Shown here: in pieces, positions 34,107-43,071 of the stretch
How positions within the stretch are numbered: position 1 is the stretch's first letter
How the letters are laid out: every line of letters begins with the position of its first letter
Source: Lentzea tibetensis
Lineage (GTDB): Bacteria > Actinomycetota > Actinomycetes > Mycobacteriales > Pseudonocardiaceae
Direction of reading: 5' to 3'
Length of the DNA: 64,000 nucleotides
Assembly: GCF_007845675.1 (NCBI RefSeq)
Contig: NZ_VOBR01000015.1
Coordinates: 1-64,000 of the forward strand
Made by a program: the position numbers and the translations under genes
Notes under the pieces: generated by a model
Seen by the model: only the letters and a program-made list of their open reading frames with translations
Databases searched by the model: none
Told to the model about the DNA's origin: nothing

Positions 34107-35297
34107 TCACTTCGCTTTGGTCGCTTTGAGCTTCACGAGCGGTGACTCGAACAGCGGCCGCACGACGGTCAGGCCGCCGGACGCTGCGGAGTCCGGTTTG
34201 CTGAGGTACGACTGCGTGCTCGACGGCCTGCCCGTGTGCGAGAAGTGCAGCGGCGCGGTGATGCCGAGCGTGTCGACGTCGTTCGTGTCGTGGAACGCGC
34301 GCAGCACACCCTCCCTGGTGAGATCGCCCGTGTGACAGGCCTTGTCGAGCACGGCGGTGAACGCGAGCCCGACCGCGTACCCGTCGACGACGGGTCCCGC
34401 CGGCCGCACGTCCGGGTACTTCGCCCGGAACGCCTCGGCGGCGGACCGCGCGCCGGGCACGTCGGCCGACAGCGGCGCGGTGGACGACATCACGAGGACG
34501 CGGCTGTCCGTGATCGCCGGGTCGTAGCCGACGACGTGCACCAGGAAGGGCACGTTCCAGTTCTGCGCCGCGGCGATCGCGAGCTGCGTCTGGCTCGCCG
34601 TCGTCGTGACCACCACCGCCTGGGCCTTGGCCGCTCTGAGTGCGGCGACCTGCGCCGTGACGTCGTTCGTGGTCGCGGTGATCGACTGGGACGCCACTGT
34701 CATCCCGGACTGAGCCGCGAAGAAGGTGGTGCCCTCCAACGCGTTCTCGCCGTAGTCGCCGAGCAGGTGCAGGTGTCCGATCACGGCCCCCTCGCGCAAC
34801 GCGCCTTCCTGGCGGAGGTGGTCGAGGCCGTTGATCACGTCGAGGTCGTAGGTCGTGCCGACGACCATCATGTGCGGATTGCCGAGCAGCGCCGCCGACC
34901 AGGACGCGGGTGCGGCGAGCGCCCTGCTCTGCATGAGGTCCGGACCGATCGCCGCGGTCATCGGCGCGCCGGTGATGTCGAGGAAGCCGAGCACCTGGGG
35001 CTCCAGCTCGAAGTAGGCGGCCATGGCCCGTTCGACGTCGTAGCCGTGGTCGGAGACCCGCAGCACGACCTTCCGCCCGCAGACACCGCCCTTCGCGTTG
35101 AGGTCGGCGACGAACAGTTCGTACCCGGAGGTCCGGGCCGACGCCTGCGCTTTGAAGGGTCCGCTCAGGTCGGACAGCACACCCAGTTCGATCGTGGTGT
35201 CGGAAACCCCCTGGCCCGTGCGGAGGCCGGGTTGGTGGTGCGCGGTCCCGCAGGCGGTCAGCAGCAGGAGACCGGTGAGGACGGTGGCGGCCCTCAC
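34107..35297 (-). CDS. ABC-type substrate-binding lipoprotein (branched-chain amino-acid receptor family)
   Basis: 396 residues. GTG 35297 starts a lipoprotein signal RAATVLTGLLLLTACG with a lipobox LTAC, followed by a type I periplasmic-binding fold (Peripla_BP_6): IELGVLSDLSGPFKAQAS, FVADLNAKGGVCGRKVVLRV, DYGENALEGTTFFAAQ and FHDTNDVDTLGITAPLHFSH. It would capture a small ligand outside the membrane; no permease or ATPase gene is adjacent, so it may be an orphan receptor. GTG overlaps the ligase stop (GTGA). A broken paralogue lies at 32200-32610. Confidence 0.85.
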   Translation of the reverse strand: MRAATVLTGLLLLTACGTAHHQPGLRTGQGVSDTTIELGVLSDLSGPFKAQASARTSGYELFVADLNAKGGVCGRKVVLRVSDHGYDVERAMAAYFELEPQVLGFLDITGAPMTAAIGPDLMQSRALAAPASWSAALLGNPHMMVVGTTYDLDVINGLDHLRQEGALREGAVIGHLHLLGDYGENALEGTTFFAAQSGMTVASQSITATTNDVTAQVAALRAAKAQAVVVTTTASQTQLAIAAAQNWNVPFLVHVVGYDPAITDSRVLVMSSTAPLSADVPGARSAAEAFRAKYPDVRPAGPVVDGYAVGLAFTAVLDKACHTGDLTREGVLRAFHDTNDVDTLGITAPLHFSHTGRPSSTQSYLSKPDSAASGGLTVVRPLFESPLVKLKATKAK

Positions 35298-36775
35298 CGC
35301 AGCTCCCGCTTGAGGATCTTGCCCGTGGCGGTCATCGGCAGGGCGTCGCGGAACTCGACGACGCGCGGGTACTTGTAGCCGGCCATGTTCTCCTTGCACC
35401 ACGCGACGAGCGCGTCCTCGGTCAACGCGGCGTCGGGCTTGCGGATCACATAGGCCTTGACCTCTTCGCCGTGGCTGTCGTGCGGGACACCGACGACCGC
35501 GACCAGGCTCACGCCGGAGTGCGTCATGATCACTTCTTCGAGCTCGCGCGGGTAGACGTTGAACCCGCCGCGCACGATCATGTCCTTGGCCCGGTCGACG
35601 ATGTAGTAGTAGCCGTCGGCGTCGCGGCGGCCGACGTCGCCGGTGCGGAACCAGCCGTCCCTGATCGCCTCGGCCGTGGCGTCATGGCGGCCGAGGTAGC
35701 CCTTCATGACGTTGTGGCCGCGGATGGCGATCTCGCCCGCCTCGCCGTCGGGCACCTCGTTCCAGTCGCCGTCGACCAACTTGAGCTCGATGCCCCACAC
35801 GGGCTGGCCGATCGAGCCGGGCTTCGCTTCGCGGCCGGGGTGGTTGAACGTGGCCACCGGGCTCGTCTCCGACAGGCCGTACCCCTCGCGGATCTCCACG
35901 CCGAAGCTCTCGCGCACCTGCTCGATGATCTCGACGGGAAGAGCGGCGCCGCCCGACACGGCCATGCGCAGGTCGGTGGGGTCGAAGGACGCTTCGGCGT
36001 TCAGCAGACCCCAGTACATGGTCGGCACGCCCGCGAAGAACGTCACCCGCTCCCGTTGCATGGTGGCCAGCGCCTCCGCCGGGTCGAACCGGGGCAGCAG
36101 CACGAGCGTCGCTCCGGCGCCGAAGCCCGCGTTCATCTGCACGGTCTGCCCGAAGGAGTGGAACAGCGGCAGGGTGATCAGGTGCACGTCGTGCTCGACC
36201 ACGCCGAACAGGCGGTGACAGGTCACCGCGTTGAGCACCATGTTGGCGTGCGAGAGCTCCGCGCCCTTCGGTTGCCCGGTGGTGCCGCTGGTGTAGAGGA
36301 TCACCGCGGTGTCGGTCGCCTCGGTCGCGGCGGTCTCGAAGTCGGTGGGCCGGTCGCTCCACGTGTGCGAGTCGATCGCGAAGAGGTGTTCGCAGGACGG
36401 GACGTCGGCGAACCCGGCCCGCCCCTCGGCACCGAGCGGCAGCTCGGCGGTGCCCTCGAAGCAGAAGTACGCCTTCGCTCCCGAGTCCCGCAGGTGGTAG
36501 GCGATCTCCCGGCTCTTCAGCAGCACGTTCAACGGCACCACGACCGCGCCGGCCTTGAGGATTCCGAAGTAGACGATGGGGAAGTGCGGGACGTTGACGC
36601 AGGACACCGCTACGCGGTCGCCGGGGAGCACACCGGAGGCGACGAGCAGGTTCGCGACCTGGTTGGCCGCCGCGTCGACCGCCGCGTAGGACAACCTGGC
36701 GTCGCCGAGCACGACGGCGTCCCGGTCCGGCAGGCGTTGTGCGCTGTCTTCGAGGAGCAGAGCGAGGTTGAGCAC
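35294..36775 (-). CDS. Long-chain fatty-acid-CoA ligase type enzyme
   Basis: 493 residues, ANL superfamily of FadD size. Motifs: VILYTSGTTGQPKGAELSHA near residue 160, REGYGLSETSP near 295, RDGWFRTGDVGRRDADGYYY near 370, AKDMIVRGGFNVYPRELEEV, and MTATGKILKRELR at the C-terminus with the catalytic Lys. It should activate a fatty or other acid to a CoA thioester feeding PHA synthase copy 2. It begins 12 bp after the depolymerase stop. Confidence 0.88.
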   Translation of the reverse strand: MLNLALLLEDSAQRLPDRDAVVLGDARLSYAAVDAAANQVANLLVASGVLPGDRVAVSCVNVPHFPIVYFGILKAGAVVVPLNVLLKSREIAYHLRDSGAKAYFCFEGTAELPLGAEGRAGFADVPSCEHLFAIDSHTWSDRPTDFETAATEATDTAVILYTSGTTGQPKGAELSHANMVLNAVTCHRLFGVVEHDVHLITLPLFHSFGQTVQMNAGFGAGATLVLLPRFDPAEALATMQRERVTFFAGVPTMYWGLLNAEASFDPTDLRMAVSGGAALPVEIIEQVRESFGVEIREGYGLSETSPVATFNHPGREAKPGSIGQPVWGIELKLVDGDWNEVPDGEAGEIAIRGHNVMKGYLGRHDATAEAIRDGWFRTGDVGRRDADGYYYIVDRAKDMIVRGGFNVYPRELEEVIMTHSGVSLVAVVGVPHDSHGEEVKAYVIRKPDAALTEDALVAWCKENMAGYKYPRVVEFRDALPMTATGKILKRELR

Positions 36776-36787
36776 GGCGGATTCCTT

Positions 36788-37582
36788 TCACTCAGCGAGA
36801 AAGCGGTGCACGAGCGGGGCGAGTTCGTCGGCGTGGGTGAGCAGGGCGAGGTGGCCTCCGCCGCGGACGACGTGCAGCGTGCCCTCCCGCAGCAGTCCGG
36901 CCATCAGCCGCGCGTTGACGAGCGGGATGATCGGGTCGTCGTCGCCGGCCACGACCAGCACCGGCTGGCGCAACCGGTGCAGGTAGTGCGCACTGGTCCA
37001 GCCGGCGCCCGCGACGATCTGCCAGTAGTAGCCGCGCACGCCGGGTGCTCTGGTGGCGTTGGCGAAGCGGGCGGCGAGTTCGGGGTCCTGCCCGAACCCG
37101 CCGCCGTATGTCCGCGCGCCGAGGAGCCGCATCCGCGACGGGCGGAAGTACCGCAGGGGACTGGCCAGCGTGAGCAGCACCTCGGGCCTGGCAGGCACCA
37201 TGGCCATGCCCATGCTGGTGGCGCACAGCACGATGCGGCGGCACAGCGCCGGGTTGCGGCGCGCGAACTCCTGCGCCAGCGCACCACCCCAGGAGATGCC
37301 GAGCACGTCGACCTGCTCGTGGCCGAGCCGCCCGACCAGGTCGCGCAGCAGCCCGGCCAGCCAGCGCATCCGGCGAGGCAGCACGGTCGCAGGCGATCCA
37401 CCCGCGCCGGGGACGTCGAACCGGATCGTCGGGACCCGGCGCCCCTGCTGCGCATCGAGCGCGTCCACGAACGGTTCGAGCAGCTCGAGGTTCGCGCCGA
37501 TGCCGTTGCACAGCACCAAAGGAGGCCCTTCCCCCGCTCGGGTGTCGACCATGATCGGGAGAGCGCGCACGCGCATCCTCAT
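36788..37582 (-). CDS. phaZ: PHA depolymerase-like alpha/beta hydrolase (copy 2)
   Basis: 264 residues, strongly similar to 18595-19536: LVLCNGIGANLELLEPFVDA, nucleophile GISWGG near residue 88, GDDDPIIPLVNARLM near 204, and RGGGHLALLTHADE near 233. It lacks the extra Pro-rich tail of copy 1. ATG 37582 overlaps the synthase stop (ATGA), the same arrangement as in the first operon, so the phaC-phaZ pair was duplicated as a unit. Confidence 0.82.
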   Translation of the reverse strand: MRMRVRALPIMVDTRAGEGPPLVLCNGIGANLELLEPFVDALDAQQGRRVPTIRFDVPGAGGSPATVLPRRMRWLAGLLRDLVGRLGHEQVDVLGISWGGALAQEFARRNPALCRRIVLCATSMGMAMVPARPEVLLTLASPLRYFRPSRMRLLGARTYGGGFGQDPELAARFANATRAPGVRGYYWQIVAGAGWTSAHYLHRLRQPVLVVAGDDDPIIPLVNARLMAGLLREGTLHVVRGGGHLALLTHADELAPLVHRFLAE

Positions 37583-39237
37583 CCGTGGACGTACGTGCCG
37601 GGGGCGGGCACGAGCGGTGCGTGCGCCTGGTTGCCGAGCGACCTGGGCGCCTTCTTCCAGGTACCCGACCGCGTGCCGAGCCAGTCGGTCCAATGCGGCC
37701 ACCAGCTGCCCGTCGTCTTCGTGGCGCCGGCCCGCCAGTCCTTTGTGGAGCCATCGTCGTTGACGTAGTAGGACGCCCTGGGATTGCCCGGCGGGTTGAG
37801 GATGCTCTGGACGTGGCCGGAGTTGCTCAGCACGAACTCGACCTCGCCGCCGAGCCGTGACGATGAGCGGCGACAGGCCTCCCACGGCGTGATGTGGTCC
37901 GTCGTGCCCGCCAGCACGAACGTGTCGCAGTCGATCCTGCCGAGGTCGATCGGGGTGCCGTTCACCACGACCGCGCCGGGTGTGGCGAGCGAGTTGTCCC
38001 GGTAGATGTCGATCAGCTGCCCGTGCAGCGCAGCGGGCAGGCGGGTGGTGTCGTTGTTCCAGTACAGCACGTCGAACGCGGGCGGCTTGTTGCCGAGCAG
38101 GTAGTTGTTGACCCAGTAGAACCAGATGAGGTCGTTGGGGCGCAACAGGCTGAAGACCCGGCCCAGCTCCCGCCCGTCGAGCACGCCGCTCGCGTGCGAC
38201 CGGCGTTTCGCGGCGGCGAGGGTCTCCTCGCTGGCGAAGACGCCGAGGAGCGTGCGGTCCTCGGCGGTGTCGAACACACTGACGTACAGGGTGAGCGCGT
38301 GGACGAGGTGCCTGCCGCGGGCGGCCAGGTAGGCGGCGAGCGCGACGGACGTGATGCCGCCCGAGCACGCGCCCACGAGGTTCACGTCCCGCTGGCGGGT
38401 GATGGCGCAGACCGCGTCCAGCGCCTCCTCCAGTGCGGACAGGTAGGTGCCGAGGTCCCAGTTCCGGTGCTCCGTGGTGGGGTTGCGCCAGCTGACCGCG
38501 AAGACCTGGTGACCGGTGTCCAGCGCGTAGCGGACCAGGCTCTTCTCCGGTGACAGGTCGAACACGTAGTACTTGTTGATCTGCGGTGGTGTGATCACCA
38601 CCGGTCTGCGGCGCACCTCGTCGGTGCGCGGGGTGTACTGGATCAGCTCGAGGACCTCGTTGCGGAACACGACGGCGCCCTCGGTGGTGGCGATGTTCTC
38701 GCCGAGGGTGAAGCTCTCGGTGTCGACCTGGCGGGGCAGCCCGCCGTTGTGCCGGACGTCGGCGATCAGCTGCCGCACCCCGCTGACCGCGCTCAGGCCG
38801 CCGGTCTCGACGAACCGCTTGATCGCCACCGGGCTCACCGGCAGGTTGCTCGGCGCGACCGCGTCGAGTACGAGCGACAGCACGAACCTCGCGCGCTCCC
38901 GGTCCACTTCGGACAGTCTGGTACCCGCGAGCCAGCTGTCCAGCTCCGCGTCCGCCGCGAGGTAGAGCTGCAGCAGCCTGCGGTACAGGAAGTTCTCGGA
39001 CCAGGCCGAGTCGGCGAACCGGCGGTCCTTCGCACCCGGCTGGAACGCGGCTCTCCCGCGGACGATGTCGACGGTCGCGCTCACCAGGTTGCCGAGACTG
39101 TCCGCGGTGTGCCGGGAGTTGCGGACCGCCTCGGTGAGCACCGAGCCGAGCGAGTCGAAGATGTCCTTGCGGCGCAAGCCGACGACCGGGTTGGGGCCGC
39201 CGATCACATCGGTTGTGGCGTCCGGGGCTGCGGTCAT
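37579..39237 (-). CDS. phaC: PHA synthase, class II-like (copy 2)
   Basis: 552 residues and collinear with 19533-21194. GPNPVVGLRRKDIFDSLGSV at the N-terminus, FADSAWSENFLYRRLLQLYL, the catalytic box GACSGG, Asp in AGTTDHITPW and His in NSGHVQSILNPPGN are all intact. It is first in a five-gene minus-strand operon (synthase, depolymerase, ligase, substrate-binding lipoprotein, FAD oxidase) divergent from the MalT-like regulator with only 59 bp between them. Confidence 0.9.
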   Translation of the reverse strand: MTAAPDATTDVIGGPNPVVGLRRKDIFDSLGSVLTEAVRNSRHTADSLGNLVSATVDIVRGRAAFQPGAKDRRFADSAWSENFLYRRLLQLYLAADAELDSWLAGTRLSEVDRERARFVLSLVLDAVAPSNLPVSPVAIKRFVETGGLSAVSGVRQLIADVRHNGGLPRQVDTESFTLGENIATTEGAVVFRNEVLELIQYTPRTDEVRRRPVVITPPQINKYYVFDLSPEKSLVRYALDTGHQVFAVSWRNPTTEHRNWDLGTYLSALEEALDAVCAITRQRDVNLVGACSGGITSVALAAYLAARGRHLVHALTLYVSVFDTAEDRTLLGVFASEETLAAAKRRSHASGVLDGRELGRVFSLLRPNDLIWFYWVNNYLLGNKPPAFDVLYWNNDTTRLPAALHGQLIDIYRDNSLATPGAVVVNGTPIDLGRIDCDTFVLAGTTDHITPWEACRRSSSRLGGEVEFVLSNSGHVQSILNPPGNPRASYYVNDDGSTKDWRAGATKTTGSWWPHWTDWLGTRSGTWKKAPRSLGNQAHAPLVPAPGTYVHG

Positions 39238-39275
39238 GCGGCAAAGCTAGAATCCGCCGCTGGTCATGGCCCCTG

Positions 39276-39287
39276 CCTAAAGTTAGG
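39276..39287. promoter_or_regulatory. Dyad CCTAAAGTTAGG in the phaC2/luxR intergenic region
   Basis: A perfect 5-bp inverted repeat (CCTAA/TTAGG, 2-nt spacer) lies in the 59-bp gap between the divergent PHA synthase (start 39237) and regulator (start 39297). Its position 9 bp upstream of the regulator GTG suggests an operator or a promoter element of either gene. Confidence 0.5.
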
Positions 39288-39296
39288 TTTCCAGAC

Positions 39297-41900
39297 GTGC
39301 GGCTGGTCGCCACCAAACTGCTCACCCCGCCCGAGCGGCAGGGGCAGGTCTCGCGTGCGAGGTTGTTCCACAGGTTGGACGGGGCGCTCACCCGGCCGCT
39401 GACGCTCGTCACCGCACCGGCGGGGTTCGGCAAGACGACGCTGGTCAGCGCGTGGTCGCGGCAGCTGCCGGTGCGGTCGGCCTGGCTGACCCTCGACGAG
39501 GACGACGACGTGCCGGGCCGGTTCCTCGACTACCTGATCGCGGCCGTGCGCGCCGACGAGACCGCGCAGACCCTGCTCGAGTCGAGCACGTCGGTGCCCG
39601 CGGTGGTCGCCGCGCTGGTCAACGACCTCGCCGCGGCGACGGACGACGTGGTGCTCGTGCTGGACGACTTCCACGCCATCGGCGAGCCGGAGATCCTCGA
39701 CGCCGTCGGCTTCCTGGTCGACCACTGCCCGCAACGCCTGCACCTCGTCCTGGTCGGCCGCTCGGAGCCGGACCTGCCGCTGGCGCGGTGGCGCGGCCGC
39801 GGGCTGGTCGCCGAGATCGGCGCGGCCCAGCTGCGGTTCTCCGCCGACGAGGCGGCCGCACTGCTCCGTTCGGTGATCGGCGCGGAGGTGGGGGAGAGCA
39901 CCGTGCTCGAACTGCACCGGCGCGCCGAGGGGTGGGCGGCCGGCCTGCAGATGCTCGGCATCGGCGTGCGGGACGGCACGTCCGCCGCGGGGCCGTCGAT
40001 GTCAGCGCCGTCGGTCTGGTACCGATCAGGTGATCGGTACGTGCTCGACTACCTCGCGTCGGAGGTCGTCCGCGGCCAGTCCGGCGACGTCCGCGAGTTC
40101 CTGCTGCACACCTCGGTGCTCGACCGGCTGACGCCGTCGTTGTGCGACGCGGTCACCGGCAGGCGCGACAGCGACCAGGTGATCCGCGAGCTGGAGCGGG
40201 CCAACCTGTTCCTGGGCCCGCTCGACGAGGCAGGCGAGTGGCACCGCTACCACGGGCTGTTCGCCGACTACCTGCGTTCGGAGCTGGATCCCGTGCAGGC
40301 GGCCCGCTGTCACGCGCGGGCGGCGGCGTGGTTCGCCGACCGCGAATTCCCCGCCGAGACGATCAAGCACGCCGTCGCCGCGGGGGACGTCGAGCTGGCC
40401 GTGCGCACGGTGCGGTCGGTGGTCGAGGACCAGGTGCGCCGCGGTGAGCTCGCGTCCCTGCTGAGCTGGTTGAACCGGCTGCCCGGCGAGACCGTCCGCA
40501 GCCACGCGGACCTCGCCGGGTTCAAGGGGTGGCTGCTGTACCTGGCGGGCCGGGCCGACGAAGCCGAGACGTTCGCCCGGATCGCCGACGCGGGCATGCC
40601 CGCGGACTCACCGGACCGGGCGATGCTGCTGTCGTTCCAGGCCTACCTCGCGCTGTCCCAGGGCGAGCCCGCGACGGCGGCCGCGCTGGCAGGCGAGGTG
40701 CTCGACCTGCTCGGCGACAGCACGTCGTTCTTCCGTGCCGCGGCCATGGGGGTGCTCGGCCAGGCGCGCAGGCTCACCGGCGACCGCAGGGGCGCGATCG
40801 AGGTGCTGCGGGCGGCCGTGCGGCTGGGCGAACGCAGCGGCAACCCGTTGAGCACACTGGAGGCCACCGGCTACCTCGCGCCGCTGCTCTACGCGCAGGG
40901 ACGGATGCGCGAGGCTGTCCTGCTGTGCGAGGAAGCCCTGGATGCGCACGCGGTCGTCGCTGGCAGGCGCCTGCCGATGGCAGGCTTGGCCGAGGTGCCG
41001 CTCGGCACCCTGCGCTACGAACGCGACGAACTGGACGACGCGAAGAAGCTGCTCGTCGACGGCATCGCCCGGTGCGAGCAGCTCGGCACGACCTCCTACA
41101 CGCTGCTCGGGCTGCGCACCCTCGCCCGGCTGCACGTCGTGCACGGGGAGACGGACGACGGCCTGCGCGCTCTGCTCGCCGCACGCAGGCAGGCCGACGC
41201 GGCGGAGGACCACCGCCGCACCGCACTGGTGATCGCGACGATCGCGGAGCTGCACCTGCGCACCGGCAACGTCGCGGCGGCCGAACAGGTGCTGCTGGAG
41301 ATCGACCAACCGTCCACTTCGGACTACGAGCAGCTCGTCCGGGCCCGGCTGCTGGTGGCGCGGAACCGTCCGCGCTCAGCTGTCGACACGCTGACCGGCG
41401 TGTGCGCTCGGGCCGTCGAGCAGGGCCGGGACGGTTCCCGCATCGGCATGCTCACCGTTCTCGCGCTCGCCCACGACGAGCTGGGCGACGCGGCGCAGGC
41501 ACGTGAGCTGCTCGCTGGCGCGGTCGAGCTGGCTGCACCGGACGGGTACCGCAGGACGTTCCTCGACGAGGGCGCGCCGCTGGTTCCGCTGCTGCGCGAC
41601 GTGCGCGCCACCGCGCCTGGATTCGTGGCCGACCTGCTCGATCGCGCGGCCGCGGCACCACGGCCACGCGCATCCGAGCTGCTGACCGTCGAGGGAATCG
41701 GAGTGGTGGAGACGCTGACGGACACCCAGCAGCGGATCCTGACGCTGATCGCGACCGGGATGTCCAACCGGGAGGTGGCCGAGAAGCTGTTCATCACCGT
41801 CGGCACCACCAAGTGGCACCTGAACCAGATCTTCGGGCGTCTCCAGGTGCGCAACCGCACCGAGGCGGTGGCGAGGGCACGCGAGCTGCACCTGCTGTAG
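39297..41900 (+). CDS. MalT-like LuxR family transcriptional regulator
   Basis: 867 residues of LAL/MalT architecture: an N-terminal STAND-type ATPase with P-loop TAPAGFGKTTLVSAW (about residues 40-54) and Walker B VVLVLDDFHAI near 118, a long TPR-like helical region (about 350-780), and a C-terminal LuxR HTH (LTDTQQRILTLIATGMSNRE, VGTTKWHLNQIFGRLQVRNR, about 805-865). Such regulators activate transcription on binding an inducer and ATP. Divergence from phaC2 across 59 bp makes it the likely activator of the second PHA operon. GTG 39297 is preferred; upstream in-frame sequence would overlap phaC2. Confidence 0.88.
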   Translation: MRLVATKLLTPPERQGQVSRARLFHRLDGALTRPLTLVTAPAGFGKTTLVSAWSRQLPVRSAWLTLDEDDDVPGRFLDYLIAAVRADETAQTLLESSTSVPAVVAALVNDLAAATDDVVLVLDDFHAIGEPEILDAVGFLVDHCPQRLHLVLVGRSEPDLPLARWRGRGLVAEIGAAQLRFSADEAAALLRSVIGAEVGESTVLELHRRAEGWAAGLQMLGIGVRDGTSAAGPSMSAPSVWYRSGDRYVLDYLASEVVRGQSGDVREFLLHTSVLDRLTPSLCDAVTGRRDSDQVIRELERANLFLGPLDEAGEWHRYHGLFADYLRSELDPVQAARCHARAAAWFADREFPAETIKHAVAAGDVELAVRTVRSVVEDQVRRGELASLLSWLNRLPGETVRSHADLAGFKGWLLYLAGRADEAETFARIADAGMPADSPDRAMLLSFQAYLALSQGEPATAAALAGEVLDLLGDSTSFFRAAAMGVLGQARRLTGDRRGAIEVLRAAVRLGERSGNPLSTLEATGYLAPLLYAQGRMREAVLLCEEALDAHAVVAGRRLPMAGLAEVPLGTLRYERDELDDAKKLLVDGIARCEQLGTTSYTLLGLRTLARLHVVHGETDDGLRALLAARRQADAAEDHRRTALVIATIAELHLRTGNVAAAEQVLLEIDQPSTSDYEQLVRARLLVARNRPRSAVDTLTGVCARAVEQGRDGSRIGMLTVLALAHDELGDAAQARELLAGAVELAAPDGYRRTFLDEGAPLVPLLRDVRATAPGFVADLLDRAAAAPRPRASELLTVEGIGVVETLTDTQQRILTLIATGMSNREVAEKLFITVGTTKWHLNQIFGRLQVRNRTEAVARARELHLL

Positions 41901-41940
41901 GAGTCGCGGCGCCGCGTCCGAACGGACGGGTTGTGCCCGC

Positions 41941-41966
41941 GTGCAGCGGGGGAGAACCCGCTGCAC
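41941..41966. terminator. Bidirectional terminator hairpin
   Basis: A perfect 10-bp inverted repeat, GTGCAGCGGG (41941-41950) and CCCGCTGCAC (41957-41966) with a 6-nt loop, lies between the convergent regulator (stop 41900) and secreted protein (stop 41981). Confidence 0.75.
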
Positions 41967-41980
41967 ACCGGCTGGGTGGT

Positions 41981-42334
41981 TCAGTTCCAGTTGCAGGCGT
42001 AGCCGAAGTAGCCCTGGCTCTCCCACGGGTAGACGCTCAGCCGGAAGCCGGAGCACCACCCCCAGCTCGCGTACTGCTGGGCGATCCAGCGGTGTCCGTA
42101 GGCCAGCGCGTAGTAGGCGCCCTTGAGCTGCCACGGCGTCGCGGTGGGTGGCGCGGGCACGTAGCCGTTGGCGAATGCTCTGGTCTCGGATTTGTTGAGG
42201 TAGATGGTGCATCTGCCGCTACCGCACGATGCGACAGCGGCGTCTGCGGGTGCGGGCATTGCCACGGCGAGGCTCGTCGTGATCACTCCGGCTATGGCCA
42301 GAGCGGCCGCCAGCTTCTTGAAGAGAGTGAACAT
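41981..42334 (-). CDS. Small secreted four-cysteine protein of unknown function
   Basis: 117 residues. A classical signal peptide (FKKLAAALAIAGVITTSLAV, cleavage probably after ADA near residue 32) leaves ~85 residues with exactly four cysteines: CGSGRCTIYLNKSETRAF near the N-terminus, GWCSGF near 92 and GYACNWN at the end. Two disulphides are expected. The mature part is rich in Tyr/Trp and includes YYALAYGHRWIAQQY. An aaaggac site precedes the ATG. I do not recognise a characterised family; similar small secreted proteins are common in actinobacteria. Confidence 0.75.
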   Translation of the reverse strand: MFTLFKKLAAALAIAGVITTSLAVAMPAPADAAVASCGSGRCTIYLNKSETRAFANGYVPAPPTATPWQLKGAYYALAYGHRWIAQQYASWGWCSGFRLSVYPWESQGYFGYACNWN

Positions 42335-42480
42335 CGGAGTGTCCTTTCCGACTGGTGGATGTGACAGGTGTAAGGGTGCTGGCGGCGAGTGAGACTCGGC
42401 AGTCGTCACTTGGGACGGTCGGCGGTTGTGCTGTCGTCGCAAGTGCCGGCTGCCGATCGGGCGGTGTCCGGGAGAAGGTG

Positions 42481-43067
42481 ATGACCATGGCGGTGTGCAC
42501 GACGGCGGCCACTCAGACGCGGAATCGGGTGGAGCGCTGGATCCTCAAGTCCGTGGCGCTGTTGCGGGTAGCGCAGTACGCGGCACCGCTGCCGGTCGTC
42601 GCTGCCCACAACGTGATCAGCTGGAACGAGCACGGTCGGCTGGTGGCCGGCGCGTACCTCGTGGGGGCGGCTGGTCGGCGTGGATGTTCGTCCACTCTTT
42701 GAAGGGCGGCGGGCGCGCGATCGCGTCATGGTTGGCGGTGCTCGACATCGTCCTGATCACCGTGCTGCAGACCGCGATGCCGTTGACGCTCGGCGCAGAC
42801 CGCGAGATGTGGCAGAACTGGACGTACGGTCCGGCCATCGGTGCCGCGTTCGTCGTGATCCTGTACGGCCCGCGCAGGTTGGCCTGGCCACGGGCATGCC
42901 TGCCGATCCTGTCGTGGGCGACCATCCCGCTGGTCGGCGTCGCCACTGGCGCCTCGGTGGATCATTCCGACGTATTGGCGTGGTCGGTCGGGATGCTGCT
43001 CTTCGCCGGCCTCGGTGCTCATATCGCCGCCGTATGCTGCTCGACCCAGACGACGGGGCGCGGGTGA
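42481..43067 (+). pseudogene. Polytopic membrane protein fragment, possibly a histidine-kinase sensor region
   Basis: ATG 42481 with a ggagaagg site encodes a helix RVAQYAAPLPVVAAHNVI; a frameshift near 42665 connects to AWMFVHSLKGG, WLAVLDIVLITVLQTAMPL, IGAAFVVILYGPRRLAW and VLAWSVGMLLFAGLGAHIAA. Five or six hydrophobic helices in ~190 residues resemble N-terminal sensor regions of actinobacterial histidine kinases, but no DHp or ATPase domain follows because the sequence is cut at about 43035 by the serine recombinase fragment. The kinase assignment is tentative. Confidence 0.5.
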
Positions 43068-43071
43068 CGTC

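Noticed and set aside
36788-39433. An 881-codon reading of the second depolymerase starting inside phaC2
   Set aside because: Only the last 264 codons are conserved; the start at 37582 overlaps the synthase stop by ATGA exactly as in the first operon.
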